A program made the position numbers and the translations under genes. A DNA stretch of 60,000 nucleotides from Bolinopsis microptera (taxonomy: Eukaryota; Ctenophora; Tentaculata; Lobata; Bolinopsidae): positions 8,895,720 to 8,955,719 of the forward strand of contig NC_087080.1 in assembly GCF_026151205.1 (NCBI RefSeq), in the 5' to 3' direction. Position 1 is the first letter of the stretch. Every line of letters begins with the position of its first letter. The notes beneath the pieces were generated by a model that saw only the letters and a list, made by a program, of their open reading frames with translations, ran no database searches and was not told the DNA's origin. Below are positions 11,340 through 23,400 of this stretch, piece by piece.

Positions 11340-14300
11340 CTGAAACAGAAAAGTAGGGCGTGGTGCGGCATCAATGTTTGATAATATTCTTTATTAATAA
11401 AACGTTTAGTTATAGTTTCCAAGAGAGTGCTCAACTGACATGCAAAAGCATTTTAACAACAATTGAAACAATCAAAATTGGTAGACGAATCGTTTCACGA
11501 TATTTAGATGGTGATAAAACAATACTAATCATCGGTGATATTCATTCACTAGCTTCGCACGGCTAACCGATACGGATAATAGGGCGGCATTTATTTTTAA
11601 TAATGATTTGTTCATAATTGTTCTTTTATCTAGAAATTGTATATAAGAATGGTTAACTAGTGCTTGCTTTTAAGAGTTAATGTCTTTTGAGACAAAAAAA
11701 ATTTGTTGAACAAAGATGCAGATGACAAATTTAAACATATTTGGAAACCTTTGGGCTAAAATTTCAAGATGATCTGACCTTCTGCAACCAAGGTGAGAGC
11801 TCAGGACATTTGAGATTGCTGTTGTAAGTTACCCAGGGCTGAGGACGTTTGATTTCTAATCGGTTGTAACAGTCCTTGAGGGTACCAGAATACTCACACA
11901 GACCTGAGAGGGAGCTGCGTCAGATTGAGGAGTACGTGGGCACTTTTAACATAATCAACCTACAACTATTGTCAAGTCTCATACTGGAAACTTTTTAAAT
12001 CTTTTTACTTTTATGTGCTATGTGCATATATGTGCTTGTCACGCGGTGATCCTCTTAACATGAGATGATGAGAAAGCCTGTTAACATTCAACACTGCAAA
12101 CACTGCAAACGTAGTTCCAGAGTTGCGAAAGGTACCGAGAAGAACAGTTCGTGAGTGGTGGTTTAGAAAACAAATAAAAGGAAAGCACGAGCTACACAAA
12201 CTGAGCAGTTAATTGTTATTTGTTTGTTTTTAATTCATTCTAACTGACGAGGATAAGTAGTTAACAAATATTTCTCCGATCAAAAACTTAAGTAAAACTT
12301 AAAAGGAATGAAAAATTTTGCCAAAACAACGCGTTGTACAGTTTGACTGATATAAAGGAGAAGAAGATGACACGATCTAATAAAGCTGAACAGTTATTGC
12401 ATATTGTGACAACCAAGATTCAATCAATGTTTATGAACTATCCACAAGTTCAATGAACATTAGACCAATTATAAACGAAGAAAACTTTTGGGTAAGCAGC
12501 TCTGACTCTCTGATCTTGATAACATTTTTAATTGTGCAAATAAGTAGTTGTACGGACTACGGTTGATAGCGGTTGTGTCAGGAGCCTTGGTGTGCAGTGT
12601 GACTGTGAGCCAGGTTTACTGTGAAACGTTTTTTTTTTCAGTTTTGAGAATCGATCTTGTGTTACGTTGATCAAATCGTAATTACATATTCGTCGTACAA
12701 ATTACGATGAAATTGCGAAAATACAATTTTACGAAATTGAAAGAGTTCACGTCTTCAGTCAGACGCGCAACGATTTGAATTTAAACTTCTACATCATAAC
12801 AAAGAATCAAAACAATAATCGATATCACAAACCTTTATTCGGTGCCATCGTGGTTGGTGGTTAAACTTGAACTGCTCACATGACAAAAGAGTCCGGATGA
12901 ATCAAAACACAGCGGCTACTAATTCTAAACAAGCTCGACAAAACATACGCGTGCTGTCAAGGTTTCCTAAAAGTAAAAACAGTAAAACTTGTACATATCT
13001 CGCGTATGTATTATGCACGCGAAAGCTTCTCTATTCTCACTTGTAAAGGTGTATAATGATCGTGGGCGAGCTGACAAGCATTGTTAAATTATAGTTTGTA
13101 GATCAGTGAACCGTACGACACTGTAACTGCAGTACTCGTTCAGCAGTCAGCACTGTATTTACGGATTTACAGACTGCTGCTGCTAGTGTATTAAAGTATT
13201 AACACAGTATGAAGTAGTGAATGAGTATTACGACCGCAGCTGTTAAAACTTGTGAGAAGAATGATACATCTATACTGTACAAAGCATCAGAATAGATTAA
13301 ATATTTTGGGAAGAAAGAGACGTTTTTTCTGGAGAAATCTTCTATGTTAGGGAAAATCTGAAAAAATTTCTGCCGATAGGACATTTTCAGATTTCCTCGT
13401 TGTGCATATCATGTGAGGCACCGAAAGCTAGATTACAGAAAGCTTTGATAAACGGAAAATCATCAGAGTATAGATGTGGATTGTAATTGTATAGGGAGAA
13501 TATAATGGTAGTATAGGGAGAAGAAACGTATTTTTTTGACACGTGTCAATGATTCTGGGATTTGATTGGTCGATGCTGATTGTGTCAAGTAAAATATGTT
13601 ATGTGAAAGTTTCATAAACCCTAGCAAGGTTCCGGACATGACTGTTGTCCAATAGTGAGAAGTAGAACTTGTACTCCCTGAGCTGTAGGCTATTTCAATA
13701 TTCCCTCCAAGTTGAAGTAAGCTCTAACGACTTTTTTGTGCCCTATTGTTAGGAATCGTTCAAGCCAGGCTTTAAATTTCCCTCAGAAAACGTACTTTTC
13801 GGCTTTAGTAAGGAGTATGCTGTGATTTGATTTATCAAAGGCGTTAGCATAATGCAGATATATGCCTCTCCAACACTGAGAGCCTTGAGGGTCAATAAGT
13901 TGGTTGGTTTAGGGCACTTGCCTTACCTTTCATGGGGGAGTTAAATTAAGTCACATTTATAAGGGTCCTATGGAGCAGAAAATTGGATGAGAGCCAAATT
14001 AATTTCACAGCTAAACTGGGCAAATACCCACGGTGGACGGGGCCGGAAAGTGACTACCACCTGGATGGTTTGAGAATATTGTCAGCATAATCTATAAGTT
14101 AGGAAAGACAAATTCTTCGATTTCAAAAGACAACATAAGTACAAAATGGATCGTCCTATCCACCGATAATTTTGTGCTCCATATAATTTTAGATTGATAC
14201 ATGAGGACATGGGAAATCATAATTGTACTGTCCGCGATTGTGATAAGGGCTTGACTGAAAGTATGAGATATGAACTAAACGCATTAACCAACGCCTTAAG

Positions 14301-15930
14301 TTGAAAATAATCGATAGCGGACAGGGAATTGTGTTGTAGTAAGTTTCAAGTGGGAAGTCCAGATTTTTTATTTCTAATATAAATACTCAGAATACAAGTT
14401 TGTAAAACTAAGTTTGCAGACTGAAGGGGTTATTTTCAGTGTAAGCATCGACAAAGATTGGCCAATAAGTTGACTTGCTTACATTTATTTTCACAGACTC
14501 TTGCGACACAGAGGAAGCGATCCCATCGATCAATTAATTATTTCCAATTGCATGTTTCACTGTTAAGAAACAAGGAAAGGGGAGCATGATGCACCCTCAC
14601 AACTGCCACGTTTTGGACAGAAGCTTAGATCTTATTAATCCGGTGAAATAAAATAAGAAGTAAGTACTTCCGCCAATTCGAGTAAGATAAACTCTAATAA
14701 TTACGCTATACGAGGGTAATAACTCTGCACTTTAGGCGAAACTAACATATGTATAATATTATCTATTTAAAATTTGGCAACCTAGGAACAGTTATTGAGA
14801 TCAGATCGCTGCCACGCCTTGTTACGGACGATCTTGGGGCTAACCATCTGCCACGCAAGTTAAAAGAGAACTACAAAATTTCCGTATAAACGCTCGTGCG
14901 CAGCCGCAATCTGCATAATTTATTCCTGGCGCCGTACACGATATGCTATATTTCAACGTGACTGCCCTATCTGACCAGTATTTGGGCATTATGACACAGC
15001 TGTTAAAGTGGACAAATAATAGTGATTATCATTTTAGTAACTGAATATTTCAAGAAAAGTTACAGATGTGATTTAACATGGATTCAGACAGCTACATAAA
15101 AACATTTCCTCGTCGCCACGATTGTGGTAATGTTCCCCAAAATCATTTATCCAATTTCTACACAAAACAGTTTTCTACAAAATGATATAACATAAACCAG
15201 AATCATGCATTACTACCATAAATATGAATTATCAAATATACCAAGTTTAATGTTATTTAACTGATCTTAATCTGAAATCTGGATCAGTTGTATCGGAATT
15301 TTTTAGATTCTTGTGAATCAAAATTGCAAGAAAATTTGTTGCTGTCTTATTTACTGTGGTTATTTTCAATACTTACCTCAGCTCAGCTGAAATAATTTCA
15401 CAAAATTAATCTGAAATAATTGATAACGTCATCTCGATGAGCAGTAGTTTTAAAAACTATAAAAACTTGATTTGACGTCATTGATATAACTACCCATTCC
15501 AAAAACAATGTTACAATTTAGAAAAGGCCTAATCCTACTCTAATTCATTCAGCCGATTTAGGTTGAAACTGCTTCAAAATTTATCGCGAAGATTTTAAAA
15601 TTTCTAAAAAGTGCAGTACGGTGGTTCTTCAAACCACAAAGGATCACAATTTGACCAATCTCGAGAAGGACAAATTTAAAGGACGAGAGTGCTTTAAAAA
15701 CATCGCCTTATTCGGAATAATAAAGTAAAGCCACAAGAAAGCATTTAAGGATTAATTCAAATATCAGGTCCATTTCGCATTGCACAATTTTAACTCATTT
15801 AATGTTCACAATTTCTCATTTACTCTACATTACTTATCTTAGTTTTTACCGAATTCTTTCAATAGTTGTTTAATCGTGCTTCTCATAAAATTAACTAAAT
15901 GAAACTATCCAATATATGATTTAACCCATT
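11340..15930. other. Spacer between the unrecognised gene and ZnT5; no firm gene
   Basis: Any first exons of the minus-strand gene ending at 7442 should lie here, but none could be assigned. Two short stretches look mildly coding: 11873-11935 (+) between an AG and a GT, and about 14790-14860, open on both strands. Neither joins to anything. The part just below 15930 must include the ZnT5 3' UTR. Otherwise AT-rich sequence. Confidence 0.5.
13533..13600. repeat. Related copy 2 of the E-box/CCAAT short repeat
   Basis: Starts with a T-run, then ACACGTGTCA, and shares TTTGATTGGTC with the copy at 10873. The right-hand inverted arm is weak here, so this copy is decayed or the element is not a true MITE. 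Confidence 0.3.
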
Positions 15931-17417
15931 CTAGTTTATCCTCAGTATATTTTCGTTCCTTGAATAGGCTCCTAGATTATATTTCTCAGCCGAATCCAGC
16001 AAAGAAGGTCCATAGGACCTCATTGCTTTTCTGAACAATTCTTTGTCTACTTGCACACTGCACTCGGAAAATCCGTGGTCAATGAGTATGTCTCTAGATT
16101 GGGAGATAACGCGCTGTTCGTTTGCACGTGCGTTGACGTACACTCTGACTGAAGCAACTAGCACACTGCTCGAGTAGAGCCACAAATGAGGATCGTAAAC
16201 ATTCATCACGTTTTCTATCTTGTTAATCTCATCTAGTGCTTCGAAGAAACTTCCTTCTTTCTCTTGAGGAACACGCTGGAGTAAAACCAGGACAGAGTCC
16301 TTGAGAAGAGGGATTACTGATAGGAAAATGAGAACTGCGATAACCATAGAACATATTGGGTCAGATCGGTACCAGCCGAAATATTCTATGAGTAAGGATG
16401 AGATAATTACTCCCACACTGCCTAGAGTATCCGCCATAATGTGAAGGAATACTCCCTGCAGATTTCTGTTTTCTGTACTTCCACCACCGTGACTGTGACC
16501 ATGATTCCCTTTGCCGTTGTTGCCTTCATGACTGTGACCACCGTCATGACTGTGTCCGTGACCACTTTCATGACTGTGTCCGTGACCTTCATCATGACTG
16601 TGTCCGTGACCAGCGTGATCATCAGCACATTTTTCCGCTCCATGACTATGCCCATGACCACTATCGTGACTATGCCCATGACCACCGTCGTGACTGTGTC
16701 CGTGACCGCTACTTTTTTTGGGAGGTGCGTCATGTCCGGCGCATGGAGCGCCCCCGTGCGTGTGGGCGTGACTAAACGCAAATATTCCGATAAGATTGAC
16801 ACCAAGCCCCGCTACAGATACTATCAACAGTCTATCTGTGCTAATCTCAGGAGGATCAACCAGTCGCTCAACAGCCTCACTGAAGACAAAGAAGGCTACA
16901 ACACACAACAGCAGTCCATTAACATATCCTGATAACATGTCCACACGCGCAAACCCGTACGAGTAAACCCGCGTCTTGGGCCACTTCTGCATCAGGGCCG
17001 CCAACAATCCCACGAGAAGCGCTGCGCAGTCAAACAGCATGTGGAAACCGTCCGATATGAGACCAAGCGAGTTCGTCCAGATTCCATACAGCAGTTCCAC
17101 TCCACAGAAGAAGAGATTTATACAGAGAAAATAAAATATCTGCCTCGAATCACTGCTGCTCATTATCTGTTGAAGTGTAGATTTTATAAACGGTATAACC
17201 GTTGAAGCGTCCGCTTTTTTATCGAATGTGTACATGGGAAGGCCTGATTCTGCGTATCCGATGAAAGTGCCGTGGTTTGGACCGGAGGGTTTGGAGAGAC
17301 GTATAGTGGCGAGGGTGAGGAGGATGGTAGCAATCAGGACACCTCCGGAGATGTGATGGTGCGAAGTATCGCTAGTTTCCCCGTTCACTAGGATTAGAGG
17401 TCCGTGCCAGAAATATC
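15931..17417 (-). CDS. SLC30A5: ZnT5 terminal exon with the CDF domain and His-rich loop
   Basis: This 1487-base exon encodes about 495 residues. The acceptor is CCTCAG at 17418-17423; joining it to the exon ending at 17678 yields LVLGYFWHGP, which fits the family better than the unspliced frame upstream. The His-rich loop (about 16480-16760) is repetitive, with GHGHSH-D/E units, so it may vary in length between alleles. A 163-residue frame on the opposite strand at 16441-16932 is only the shadow of this repeat. Confidence 0.93.
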
Positions 17418-20400
17418 CTGAGGAATTTTGTGTTACATTTTTATCGGAATATTCCACACTGTCCTTTTTTTCTGTTCTCCAACAAAAGCTTACATGATTT
17501 GAGTTTTTTGCTTACTGAAGGCTCAAGGCTCAGTAAACAAGATATCTATATTTGAAAGATCAGTCTGAATATTTAGATTATAACCAGAAAACAATATGTA
17601 TATTGTATAAGCCCTATAAGGCCATGGGCCATGGCCTGATTTCAACAACCAAACAATGGTCACCACTAAACACAAACCTAAGACAAGAGTAACAACGAAG
17701 GAGATAATAGTGCTGTATTTTACAACTCTGTTCGTGTCCAGTTTACTGATCGTCAGTCCATCTATCACATAGTTTGCCACCTGAAGTGTAGATACTATTG
17801 TTATTAAAAACTTACAGGATCATCAAAAACTTACCAGATCGATACATTTATTGACAAGAGATGAGAATCCTCATGAAGTATTGCCACACCTTGTAAAGTT
17901 CTAAAACAGTAGTTTGAATATTTACAGCAACAGATAAATGACACCGAGAAAACTCTAGCCACATTGACTTCAGTTCGTGGCTGTTTATTTGTCTTCATGT
18001 TTGTGTGTCTTAAAATAAACGCGTCAGAACAACATACCACAGAGATAGCGATGAGGATAGACCAGGGCAGGACAGAAGAGAGCCACACCCCGTTGTTTGA
18101 GCTGGGAGCACCAACTAGCTGGAACACAGTCGGTAGGAAGAGGAGACAACCAGATACTAGGACAGTCAGGGCATGTAGCTTCTTGTTACCTCCTGAAAAA
18201 GGGGAAATGGTTAATAAAAAGGTAGTTTAATGGTGTGACTGTGGTGTGCCCGTGGTGTGCCCGTGGTGTGACTGTGGTGCGACTGTGGTGTGACTGTGAC
18301 TGTGGTGTGACTGTGGTGCGACTGTGGTGTGACTGTGGTGTGACTGTGGTGCTACTGTGGTGTGACTGTGGTGTGACCGTGGTGTGACTGTGGTGTGACT
18401 GTGGTGTGACTGTGGCGCGACTGTGGTGTGACTGTGGTGCGACTATGGTGTGACTGTGGTGTGACTGTGGTGCAACTGTGGTGTGACTGTGGTGCGACTG
18501 TGGTGTGACTGTGGTGTGACTGTGGTGTGACTGTGGTGTGACTGTGGTGTGACTGTGGTGTGACTGTGGTGCGACTGTGGTGTGACTGTGGTGTGACTGT
18601 AGTGTGGCTGTGGTGCTACTGTGGTGTGACTGTGGTATGACTGTGGTGTGACTGTGGTGTGACTGTGGTGCGACTGTGGTGCGACTGTGGTGTGAATGTG
18701 GTGTGACTGTGGTGTGACTGTGGTGCGACTGTGGTGTGACTGTGGTGTGACTGTGGTGTGACTGTGGTGTGACTGTGGTGCTACTGTGGTGTGACTGTGG
18801 TGCTACTGTGGTGTGACTGTGGTGTGACTGTGGTGCGACTGTGGTGTGACTGTGGTGTGACTGTGGTGTGACTGTGGTGCGACTGTGGTGCGACTGTGGT
18901 GCGACTGTGGTGTGACTGTGGTGTGACTGTGGTGCGACTGTGGTGTGACTGTGGTGTGACTGTGGTGTGACTGTGGTGTGACTGTGGTGCGACTGTGGTG
19001 TGACTGTGGTGTGACTGTGGTGTGACTGTGGTGTGACTGTAGTGTGACTGTGGTGCTACTGTGGTGTGACTGTGGTGTGACTGTGGTGCTACTGTGGTGC
19101 TACTGTGGTGTGACTGTGGTATGGCTGTGGTGTGACTGTGGTGTGACTGTGGTGTGACTGTGGTGTGACTGTGGTGTGACTGTGGTGTGACTGTGGTGTG
19201 ACTGTGGTGTGACTGTGGTGCGACTGTGGTGTGACTGTGGTGTGACTGTGGTGTGACTGTGGTGTGACTGTAGTGTGACTGTGGTGCTACTGTGGTGTGA
19301 CTGTGGTGTGACTGTGGTGCTACTGTGGTGTGACTGTGGTATGGCTGTGGTGTGACTGTGGTGTGACTGTGGTGTGACTGTGGTGTGACTGTGGTGTGAC
19401 TGTGGTGTGACTGTGGTGTGACTGTGGCGCGACTGTGGTGTGACTGTGGTGCTACTGTGGTGTGACTGTGGTGTGACTGTGGTGCTACTGTGGTGCTACT
19501 GTGGTGTGACTGTGGTATGGCTGTGGTGTGACTGTGGTGTGACTGTGGTGTGACTGTAGTGTGACTGTGGTGTGACTGTGGTGTGACTGTGGTGCTACTG
19601 TGGTGTGACTGTGGTATGGCTGTGGTGTGACTGTGGTGTGACTGTGGTGTGACTGTGGTGTGACTGTGGTGCGACTGTGGTGCGACTGTGGTGTGACTGT
19701 GGTGCTACTGTGGTGTGACTGTGGTGTGACCGTGGTGTGACTGTGGTGTGACTGTGGTGTGACTGTGGCGCGACTGTGGTGTGACTGTGGTGCGACTATG
19801 GTGTGACTGTGGTGTGACTGTGGTGCAACTGTGGTGCGACTGTGGTGTGACTGTGGTGTGACTGTAGTGTGACTGTAGTGTGACTGTGGTGTGACTGTGG
19901 TGTGACTGTAGTGTGACTGTGGTGTGACTGTGGTGTGACTGTAGTGTGACTGTGGTGTGACTGTGGTGTGACTGTGGTGTGACTGTGGTATGACTGTGGT
20001 GTGACTTTGGTGTGACTGTGGTGCGACTGTGGTGTGACTGTGGTGTGACTGTGGTGTGACTGTGGTGTGACTGTGGTGCGACTGTGGTGTGACTGTGGTG
20101 TGACTGTGGTATGACTGTGGTGTGACTTTGGTGTGACTGTGGTGCGACTGTGGTGTGACTGTGGTGTGACTGTGGTGTGACTGTGGTGTGACTGTGGTGC
20201 GACTGTGGTGTGACTGTGGTATGACTGTGGTGTGACTTTGGTGTGACTGTGGTGCGACTGTGGTGTGACTGTGGTGTGACTGTGGTGTGACTTTGGTGTG
20301 ACTGTGGTGCGACTGTGGTGTGACTGTGGTGTGACTGTGGTGCGACTGTGGTGTGACTGTGGCGCGACTGTGGTGTGACTGTGGTGCGACTATGGTGTGA

Positions 20401-23400
20401 CTGTGGTGTGACTGTGGTGCAACTGTGGTGCGACTGTGGTGTGACTGTGGTGTGACTGTAGTGTGACTGTAGTGTGACTGTGGTGTGACTGTGGTGTGAC
20501 TGTAGTGTGACTGTGGTGTGACTGTGGTGTGACTGTAGTGTGACTGTGGTGTGACTGTGGTGTGACTGTGGTGTGACTGTGGTATGACTGTGGTGTGACT
20601 TTGGTGTGACTGTGGTGCGACTGTGGTGTGACTGTGGTGCAACTGTGGTGCGACTGTGGTGTGACTGTGGTGTGACTGTAGTGTGACTGTAGTGTGACTG
20701 TGGTGTGACTGTGGTGTGACTGTAGTGTGACTGTGGTGTGACTGTGGTGTGACTGTAGTGTGACTGTGGTGTGACTGTGGTGTGACTGTGGTGTGACTGT
20801 GGTATGACTGTGGTGTGACTTTGGTGTGACTGTGGTGCGACTGTGGTGTGACTGTGGTGTGACTGTGGTGTGACTGTGGTGTGACTGTGGTGCGACTGTG
20901 GTGTGACTGTGGTGTGACTGTGGTATGACTGTGGTGTGACTTTGGTGTGACTGTGGTGCGACTGTGGTGTGACTGTGGTGTGACTGTGGTGTGACTGTGG
21001 TGTGACTGTGGTGCTACTGTGGTGTGACTGTGGTATGACTGTGGTGTGACTTTGGTGTGACTGTGGTGCGACTGTGGTGTGACTGTGGTGTGACTGTGGT
21101 GCGACTGTGGTGTGACTGTGGTGTGACTGTGGTGTGACTGTGGTGCGACTGTGGTGTGACTGTGGTACTGGAGGGGGTTCTTGAAACATGTGAGTGATAC
21201 GTTTGTAGTAGCAGAAGAACATGATAGGGTCAATAAGTAGTTTACAAACATTTTCTTTTATCGCTTTGAAAGATATGTAATTAGCTGGTTAAACTAGGAA
21301 AATATGAAAAAAGTTGAAAAAAGCAATAAATATTCATGGAACTCCGGGTGTAGAGGGAAAATGTGCATAATTATCTGTTTTGACGTGAGAAATTTGGAAT
21401 CTTTGATCTATTATGCGAACCAAAAATGTACAAATCATTGGATAAGTGAGTTCTTATTGACTATTCCCGTATTCGTGGTGCAGTATTCATTGTGCAGCCT
21501 AGCACACATTTGCAAGTCACACACATCTGTTCTAGTTGCAAATTTGTGAAGAGACAATGTAACGGAAAATTATCTTCCAACACGCTCCGTAATTTGTTTT
21601 AAATTGTTTTAAAATTAGCTGGAAACGACGTGAGATAATGATGACCATGTTTCCGAGTGTATTTTCGTTTTCTTTACTTAGCTATTTAAATAATTTGCTC
21701 GGCACTTTGCTCAGCACTTTGCTTCTAGATTCCCCTTTTTGAATTATATTAGCTGGTTACAACTTTACCAGTGTATCTCGCTCACAATTAAGCAATTACT
21801 TGCTAATTTCACAATGAAGCACTATCCAACAACAATTTTCCATCATAAAGATTTTTGTTCGATTTGGCTTAATAAGAGTGCATTTTGCTTTTCGATTGCT
21901 CCTTTTTTCAATTACGTTATTACCTTCTAGGTTCTTGAAGGCTGTATCTGGATTTCAAAATTTTATACTTGAACGTTTTCACTCAAAAATCGGCACCATC
22001 TGCTAAATATCAAACAAGCCTCTCTGAACCCCGGACATCATTAAATCCGCTAATTACAATTTGCAAACCATAATTTTATAATTATAATCTCACCTGTTTC
22101 CACGGCTAATTTCTTCTGGTATGTTCTCTGAAGAGCGGACAGCACGAGCGCCAGGATTAGAACCAGTACTCCGTGTTTGTGGTCCGGTACTCCTGCATTT
22201 TATTAACTATTACTATTAACTAATTAACTAATTAATTAACTTTCAAACAAATGCACTGTAACCCTTTTTCGTGGGGTTTGAGATTCCGGGAATTTTTGCC
22301 TTTGCCTCAGGTGATCGTTAATCAATAATTTAAAAATCACTTGAAAATTCTTTTCTTTTTTAATCACTTTAAAAATCACTCCTTAATGCTCATTCTGATA
22401 TTCGCACCATCGTAGGACATTTGTTTCAGGAAAAACACTTGATTTGCAATGAAGATCGATATTCATTAACCATCATCCCATTTTATTTCGATTAGCTTAT
22501 ATTTGAAGACGTAATCATTTATATGTAATTTTTTTTTATCTAGACACTTATTTTACTTCGGAGTATTCCAACAGCCATATTGTTACACAAGTGCAACCAG
22601 CCAATTACAGGAAGCCGAAGGATTTGTTTTTAGCCAGTGACGGTTAAGGTAGTGTGTACCATACTTTCTTCGCCCGAGACTTTGCTGCAATGTGCAGCTC
22701 CTCATTTAACCCTCACACCCGATTTCTCGAGTATTCGGCTGAGTAGACCGGGGGGCTGCATAGACCACTCACGATCCTTAGCTGAATGTCAACGACACTC
22801 ACCCCACGACCAGGCAGGCAGTGGGATTTGAACCCGCAACCGAACGATTGCAAAGCTGGCTAACCAACTGCGCTACCTGGCCGTTAATAGATATGCAGAA
22901 TGGAAAATAGGTTGAATTTGACTCTACAAGAACAATTGACGTAGCTTGCGACACGTGCGACACGTGGCTGTAGGATGAAAAAGTAAAATTTTCGCAGGGA
23001 TAAAATTCGAAAAGTATTGGAATGTTTAGGAATGTTTAGCTCACTTACCAAGCTGATCGAACATAGCGTAGAGGGCATGTACCACATAACTCTCCTCCCC
23101 CGACTCGACGTGGTGGTCTAGTGCCGCGTCATTATCCAGGAACAGCAACATAATGAGACCCCCCACAAACAACATGGACCCACGTGACTTGTCTTTATCG
23201 TTACCTGGACACAGAATATTAGAGTCTCTTACATTGTAAAACTAGAGGCAGTGTGAGTTTTTATAACGTATATTATGTTTTCTAGCAAAGATAAAAGCAT
23301 AATGGGTGTTTTAGATCAGTTGTGAATAATTGATAAGATTACATTGTTGACTTAGACTAATTAGGGAAACGAAGTGAATGATTATGAAAAGAAAATTGCC

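Noticed and set aside
11873-11935. Short plus-strand coding-like stretch (RPERELRQIEEYV)
   Set aside because: Too short, weak donor, no neighbouring exon found.
16441-16932. 163-codon plus-strand frame
   Set aside because: Antisense shadow of the ZnT5 His-rich loop; no splice or family support.
17418-17457. Upstream extension of the ZnT5 last exon (start at 17457)
   Set aside because: Phase and family fit place the acceptor at 17418-17423; the extension is intron.
18231-21168. CRISPR array or telomere
   Set aside because: No spacers, unit far too short, and the unit is not TTAGGG-like; the context is an animal intron.
19485-21251. 588- and 505-codon His/Thr/Ser-rich frames on the minus strand
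   Set aside because: They are the 11-bp minisatellite read in frames without stops and lie in a ZnT5 intron.
22808-22882. Functional tRNA gene
   Set aside because: Anticodon stem unpaired and six extra bases before the acceptor stem; better read as a SINE head.
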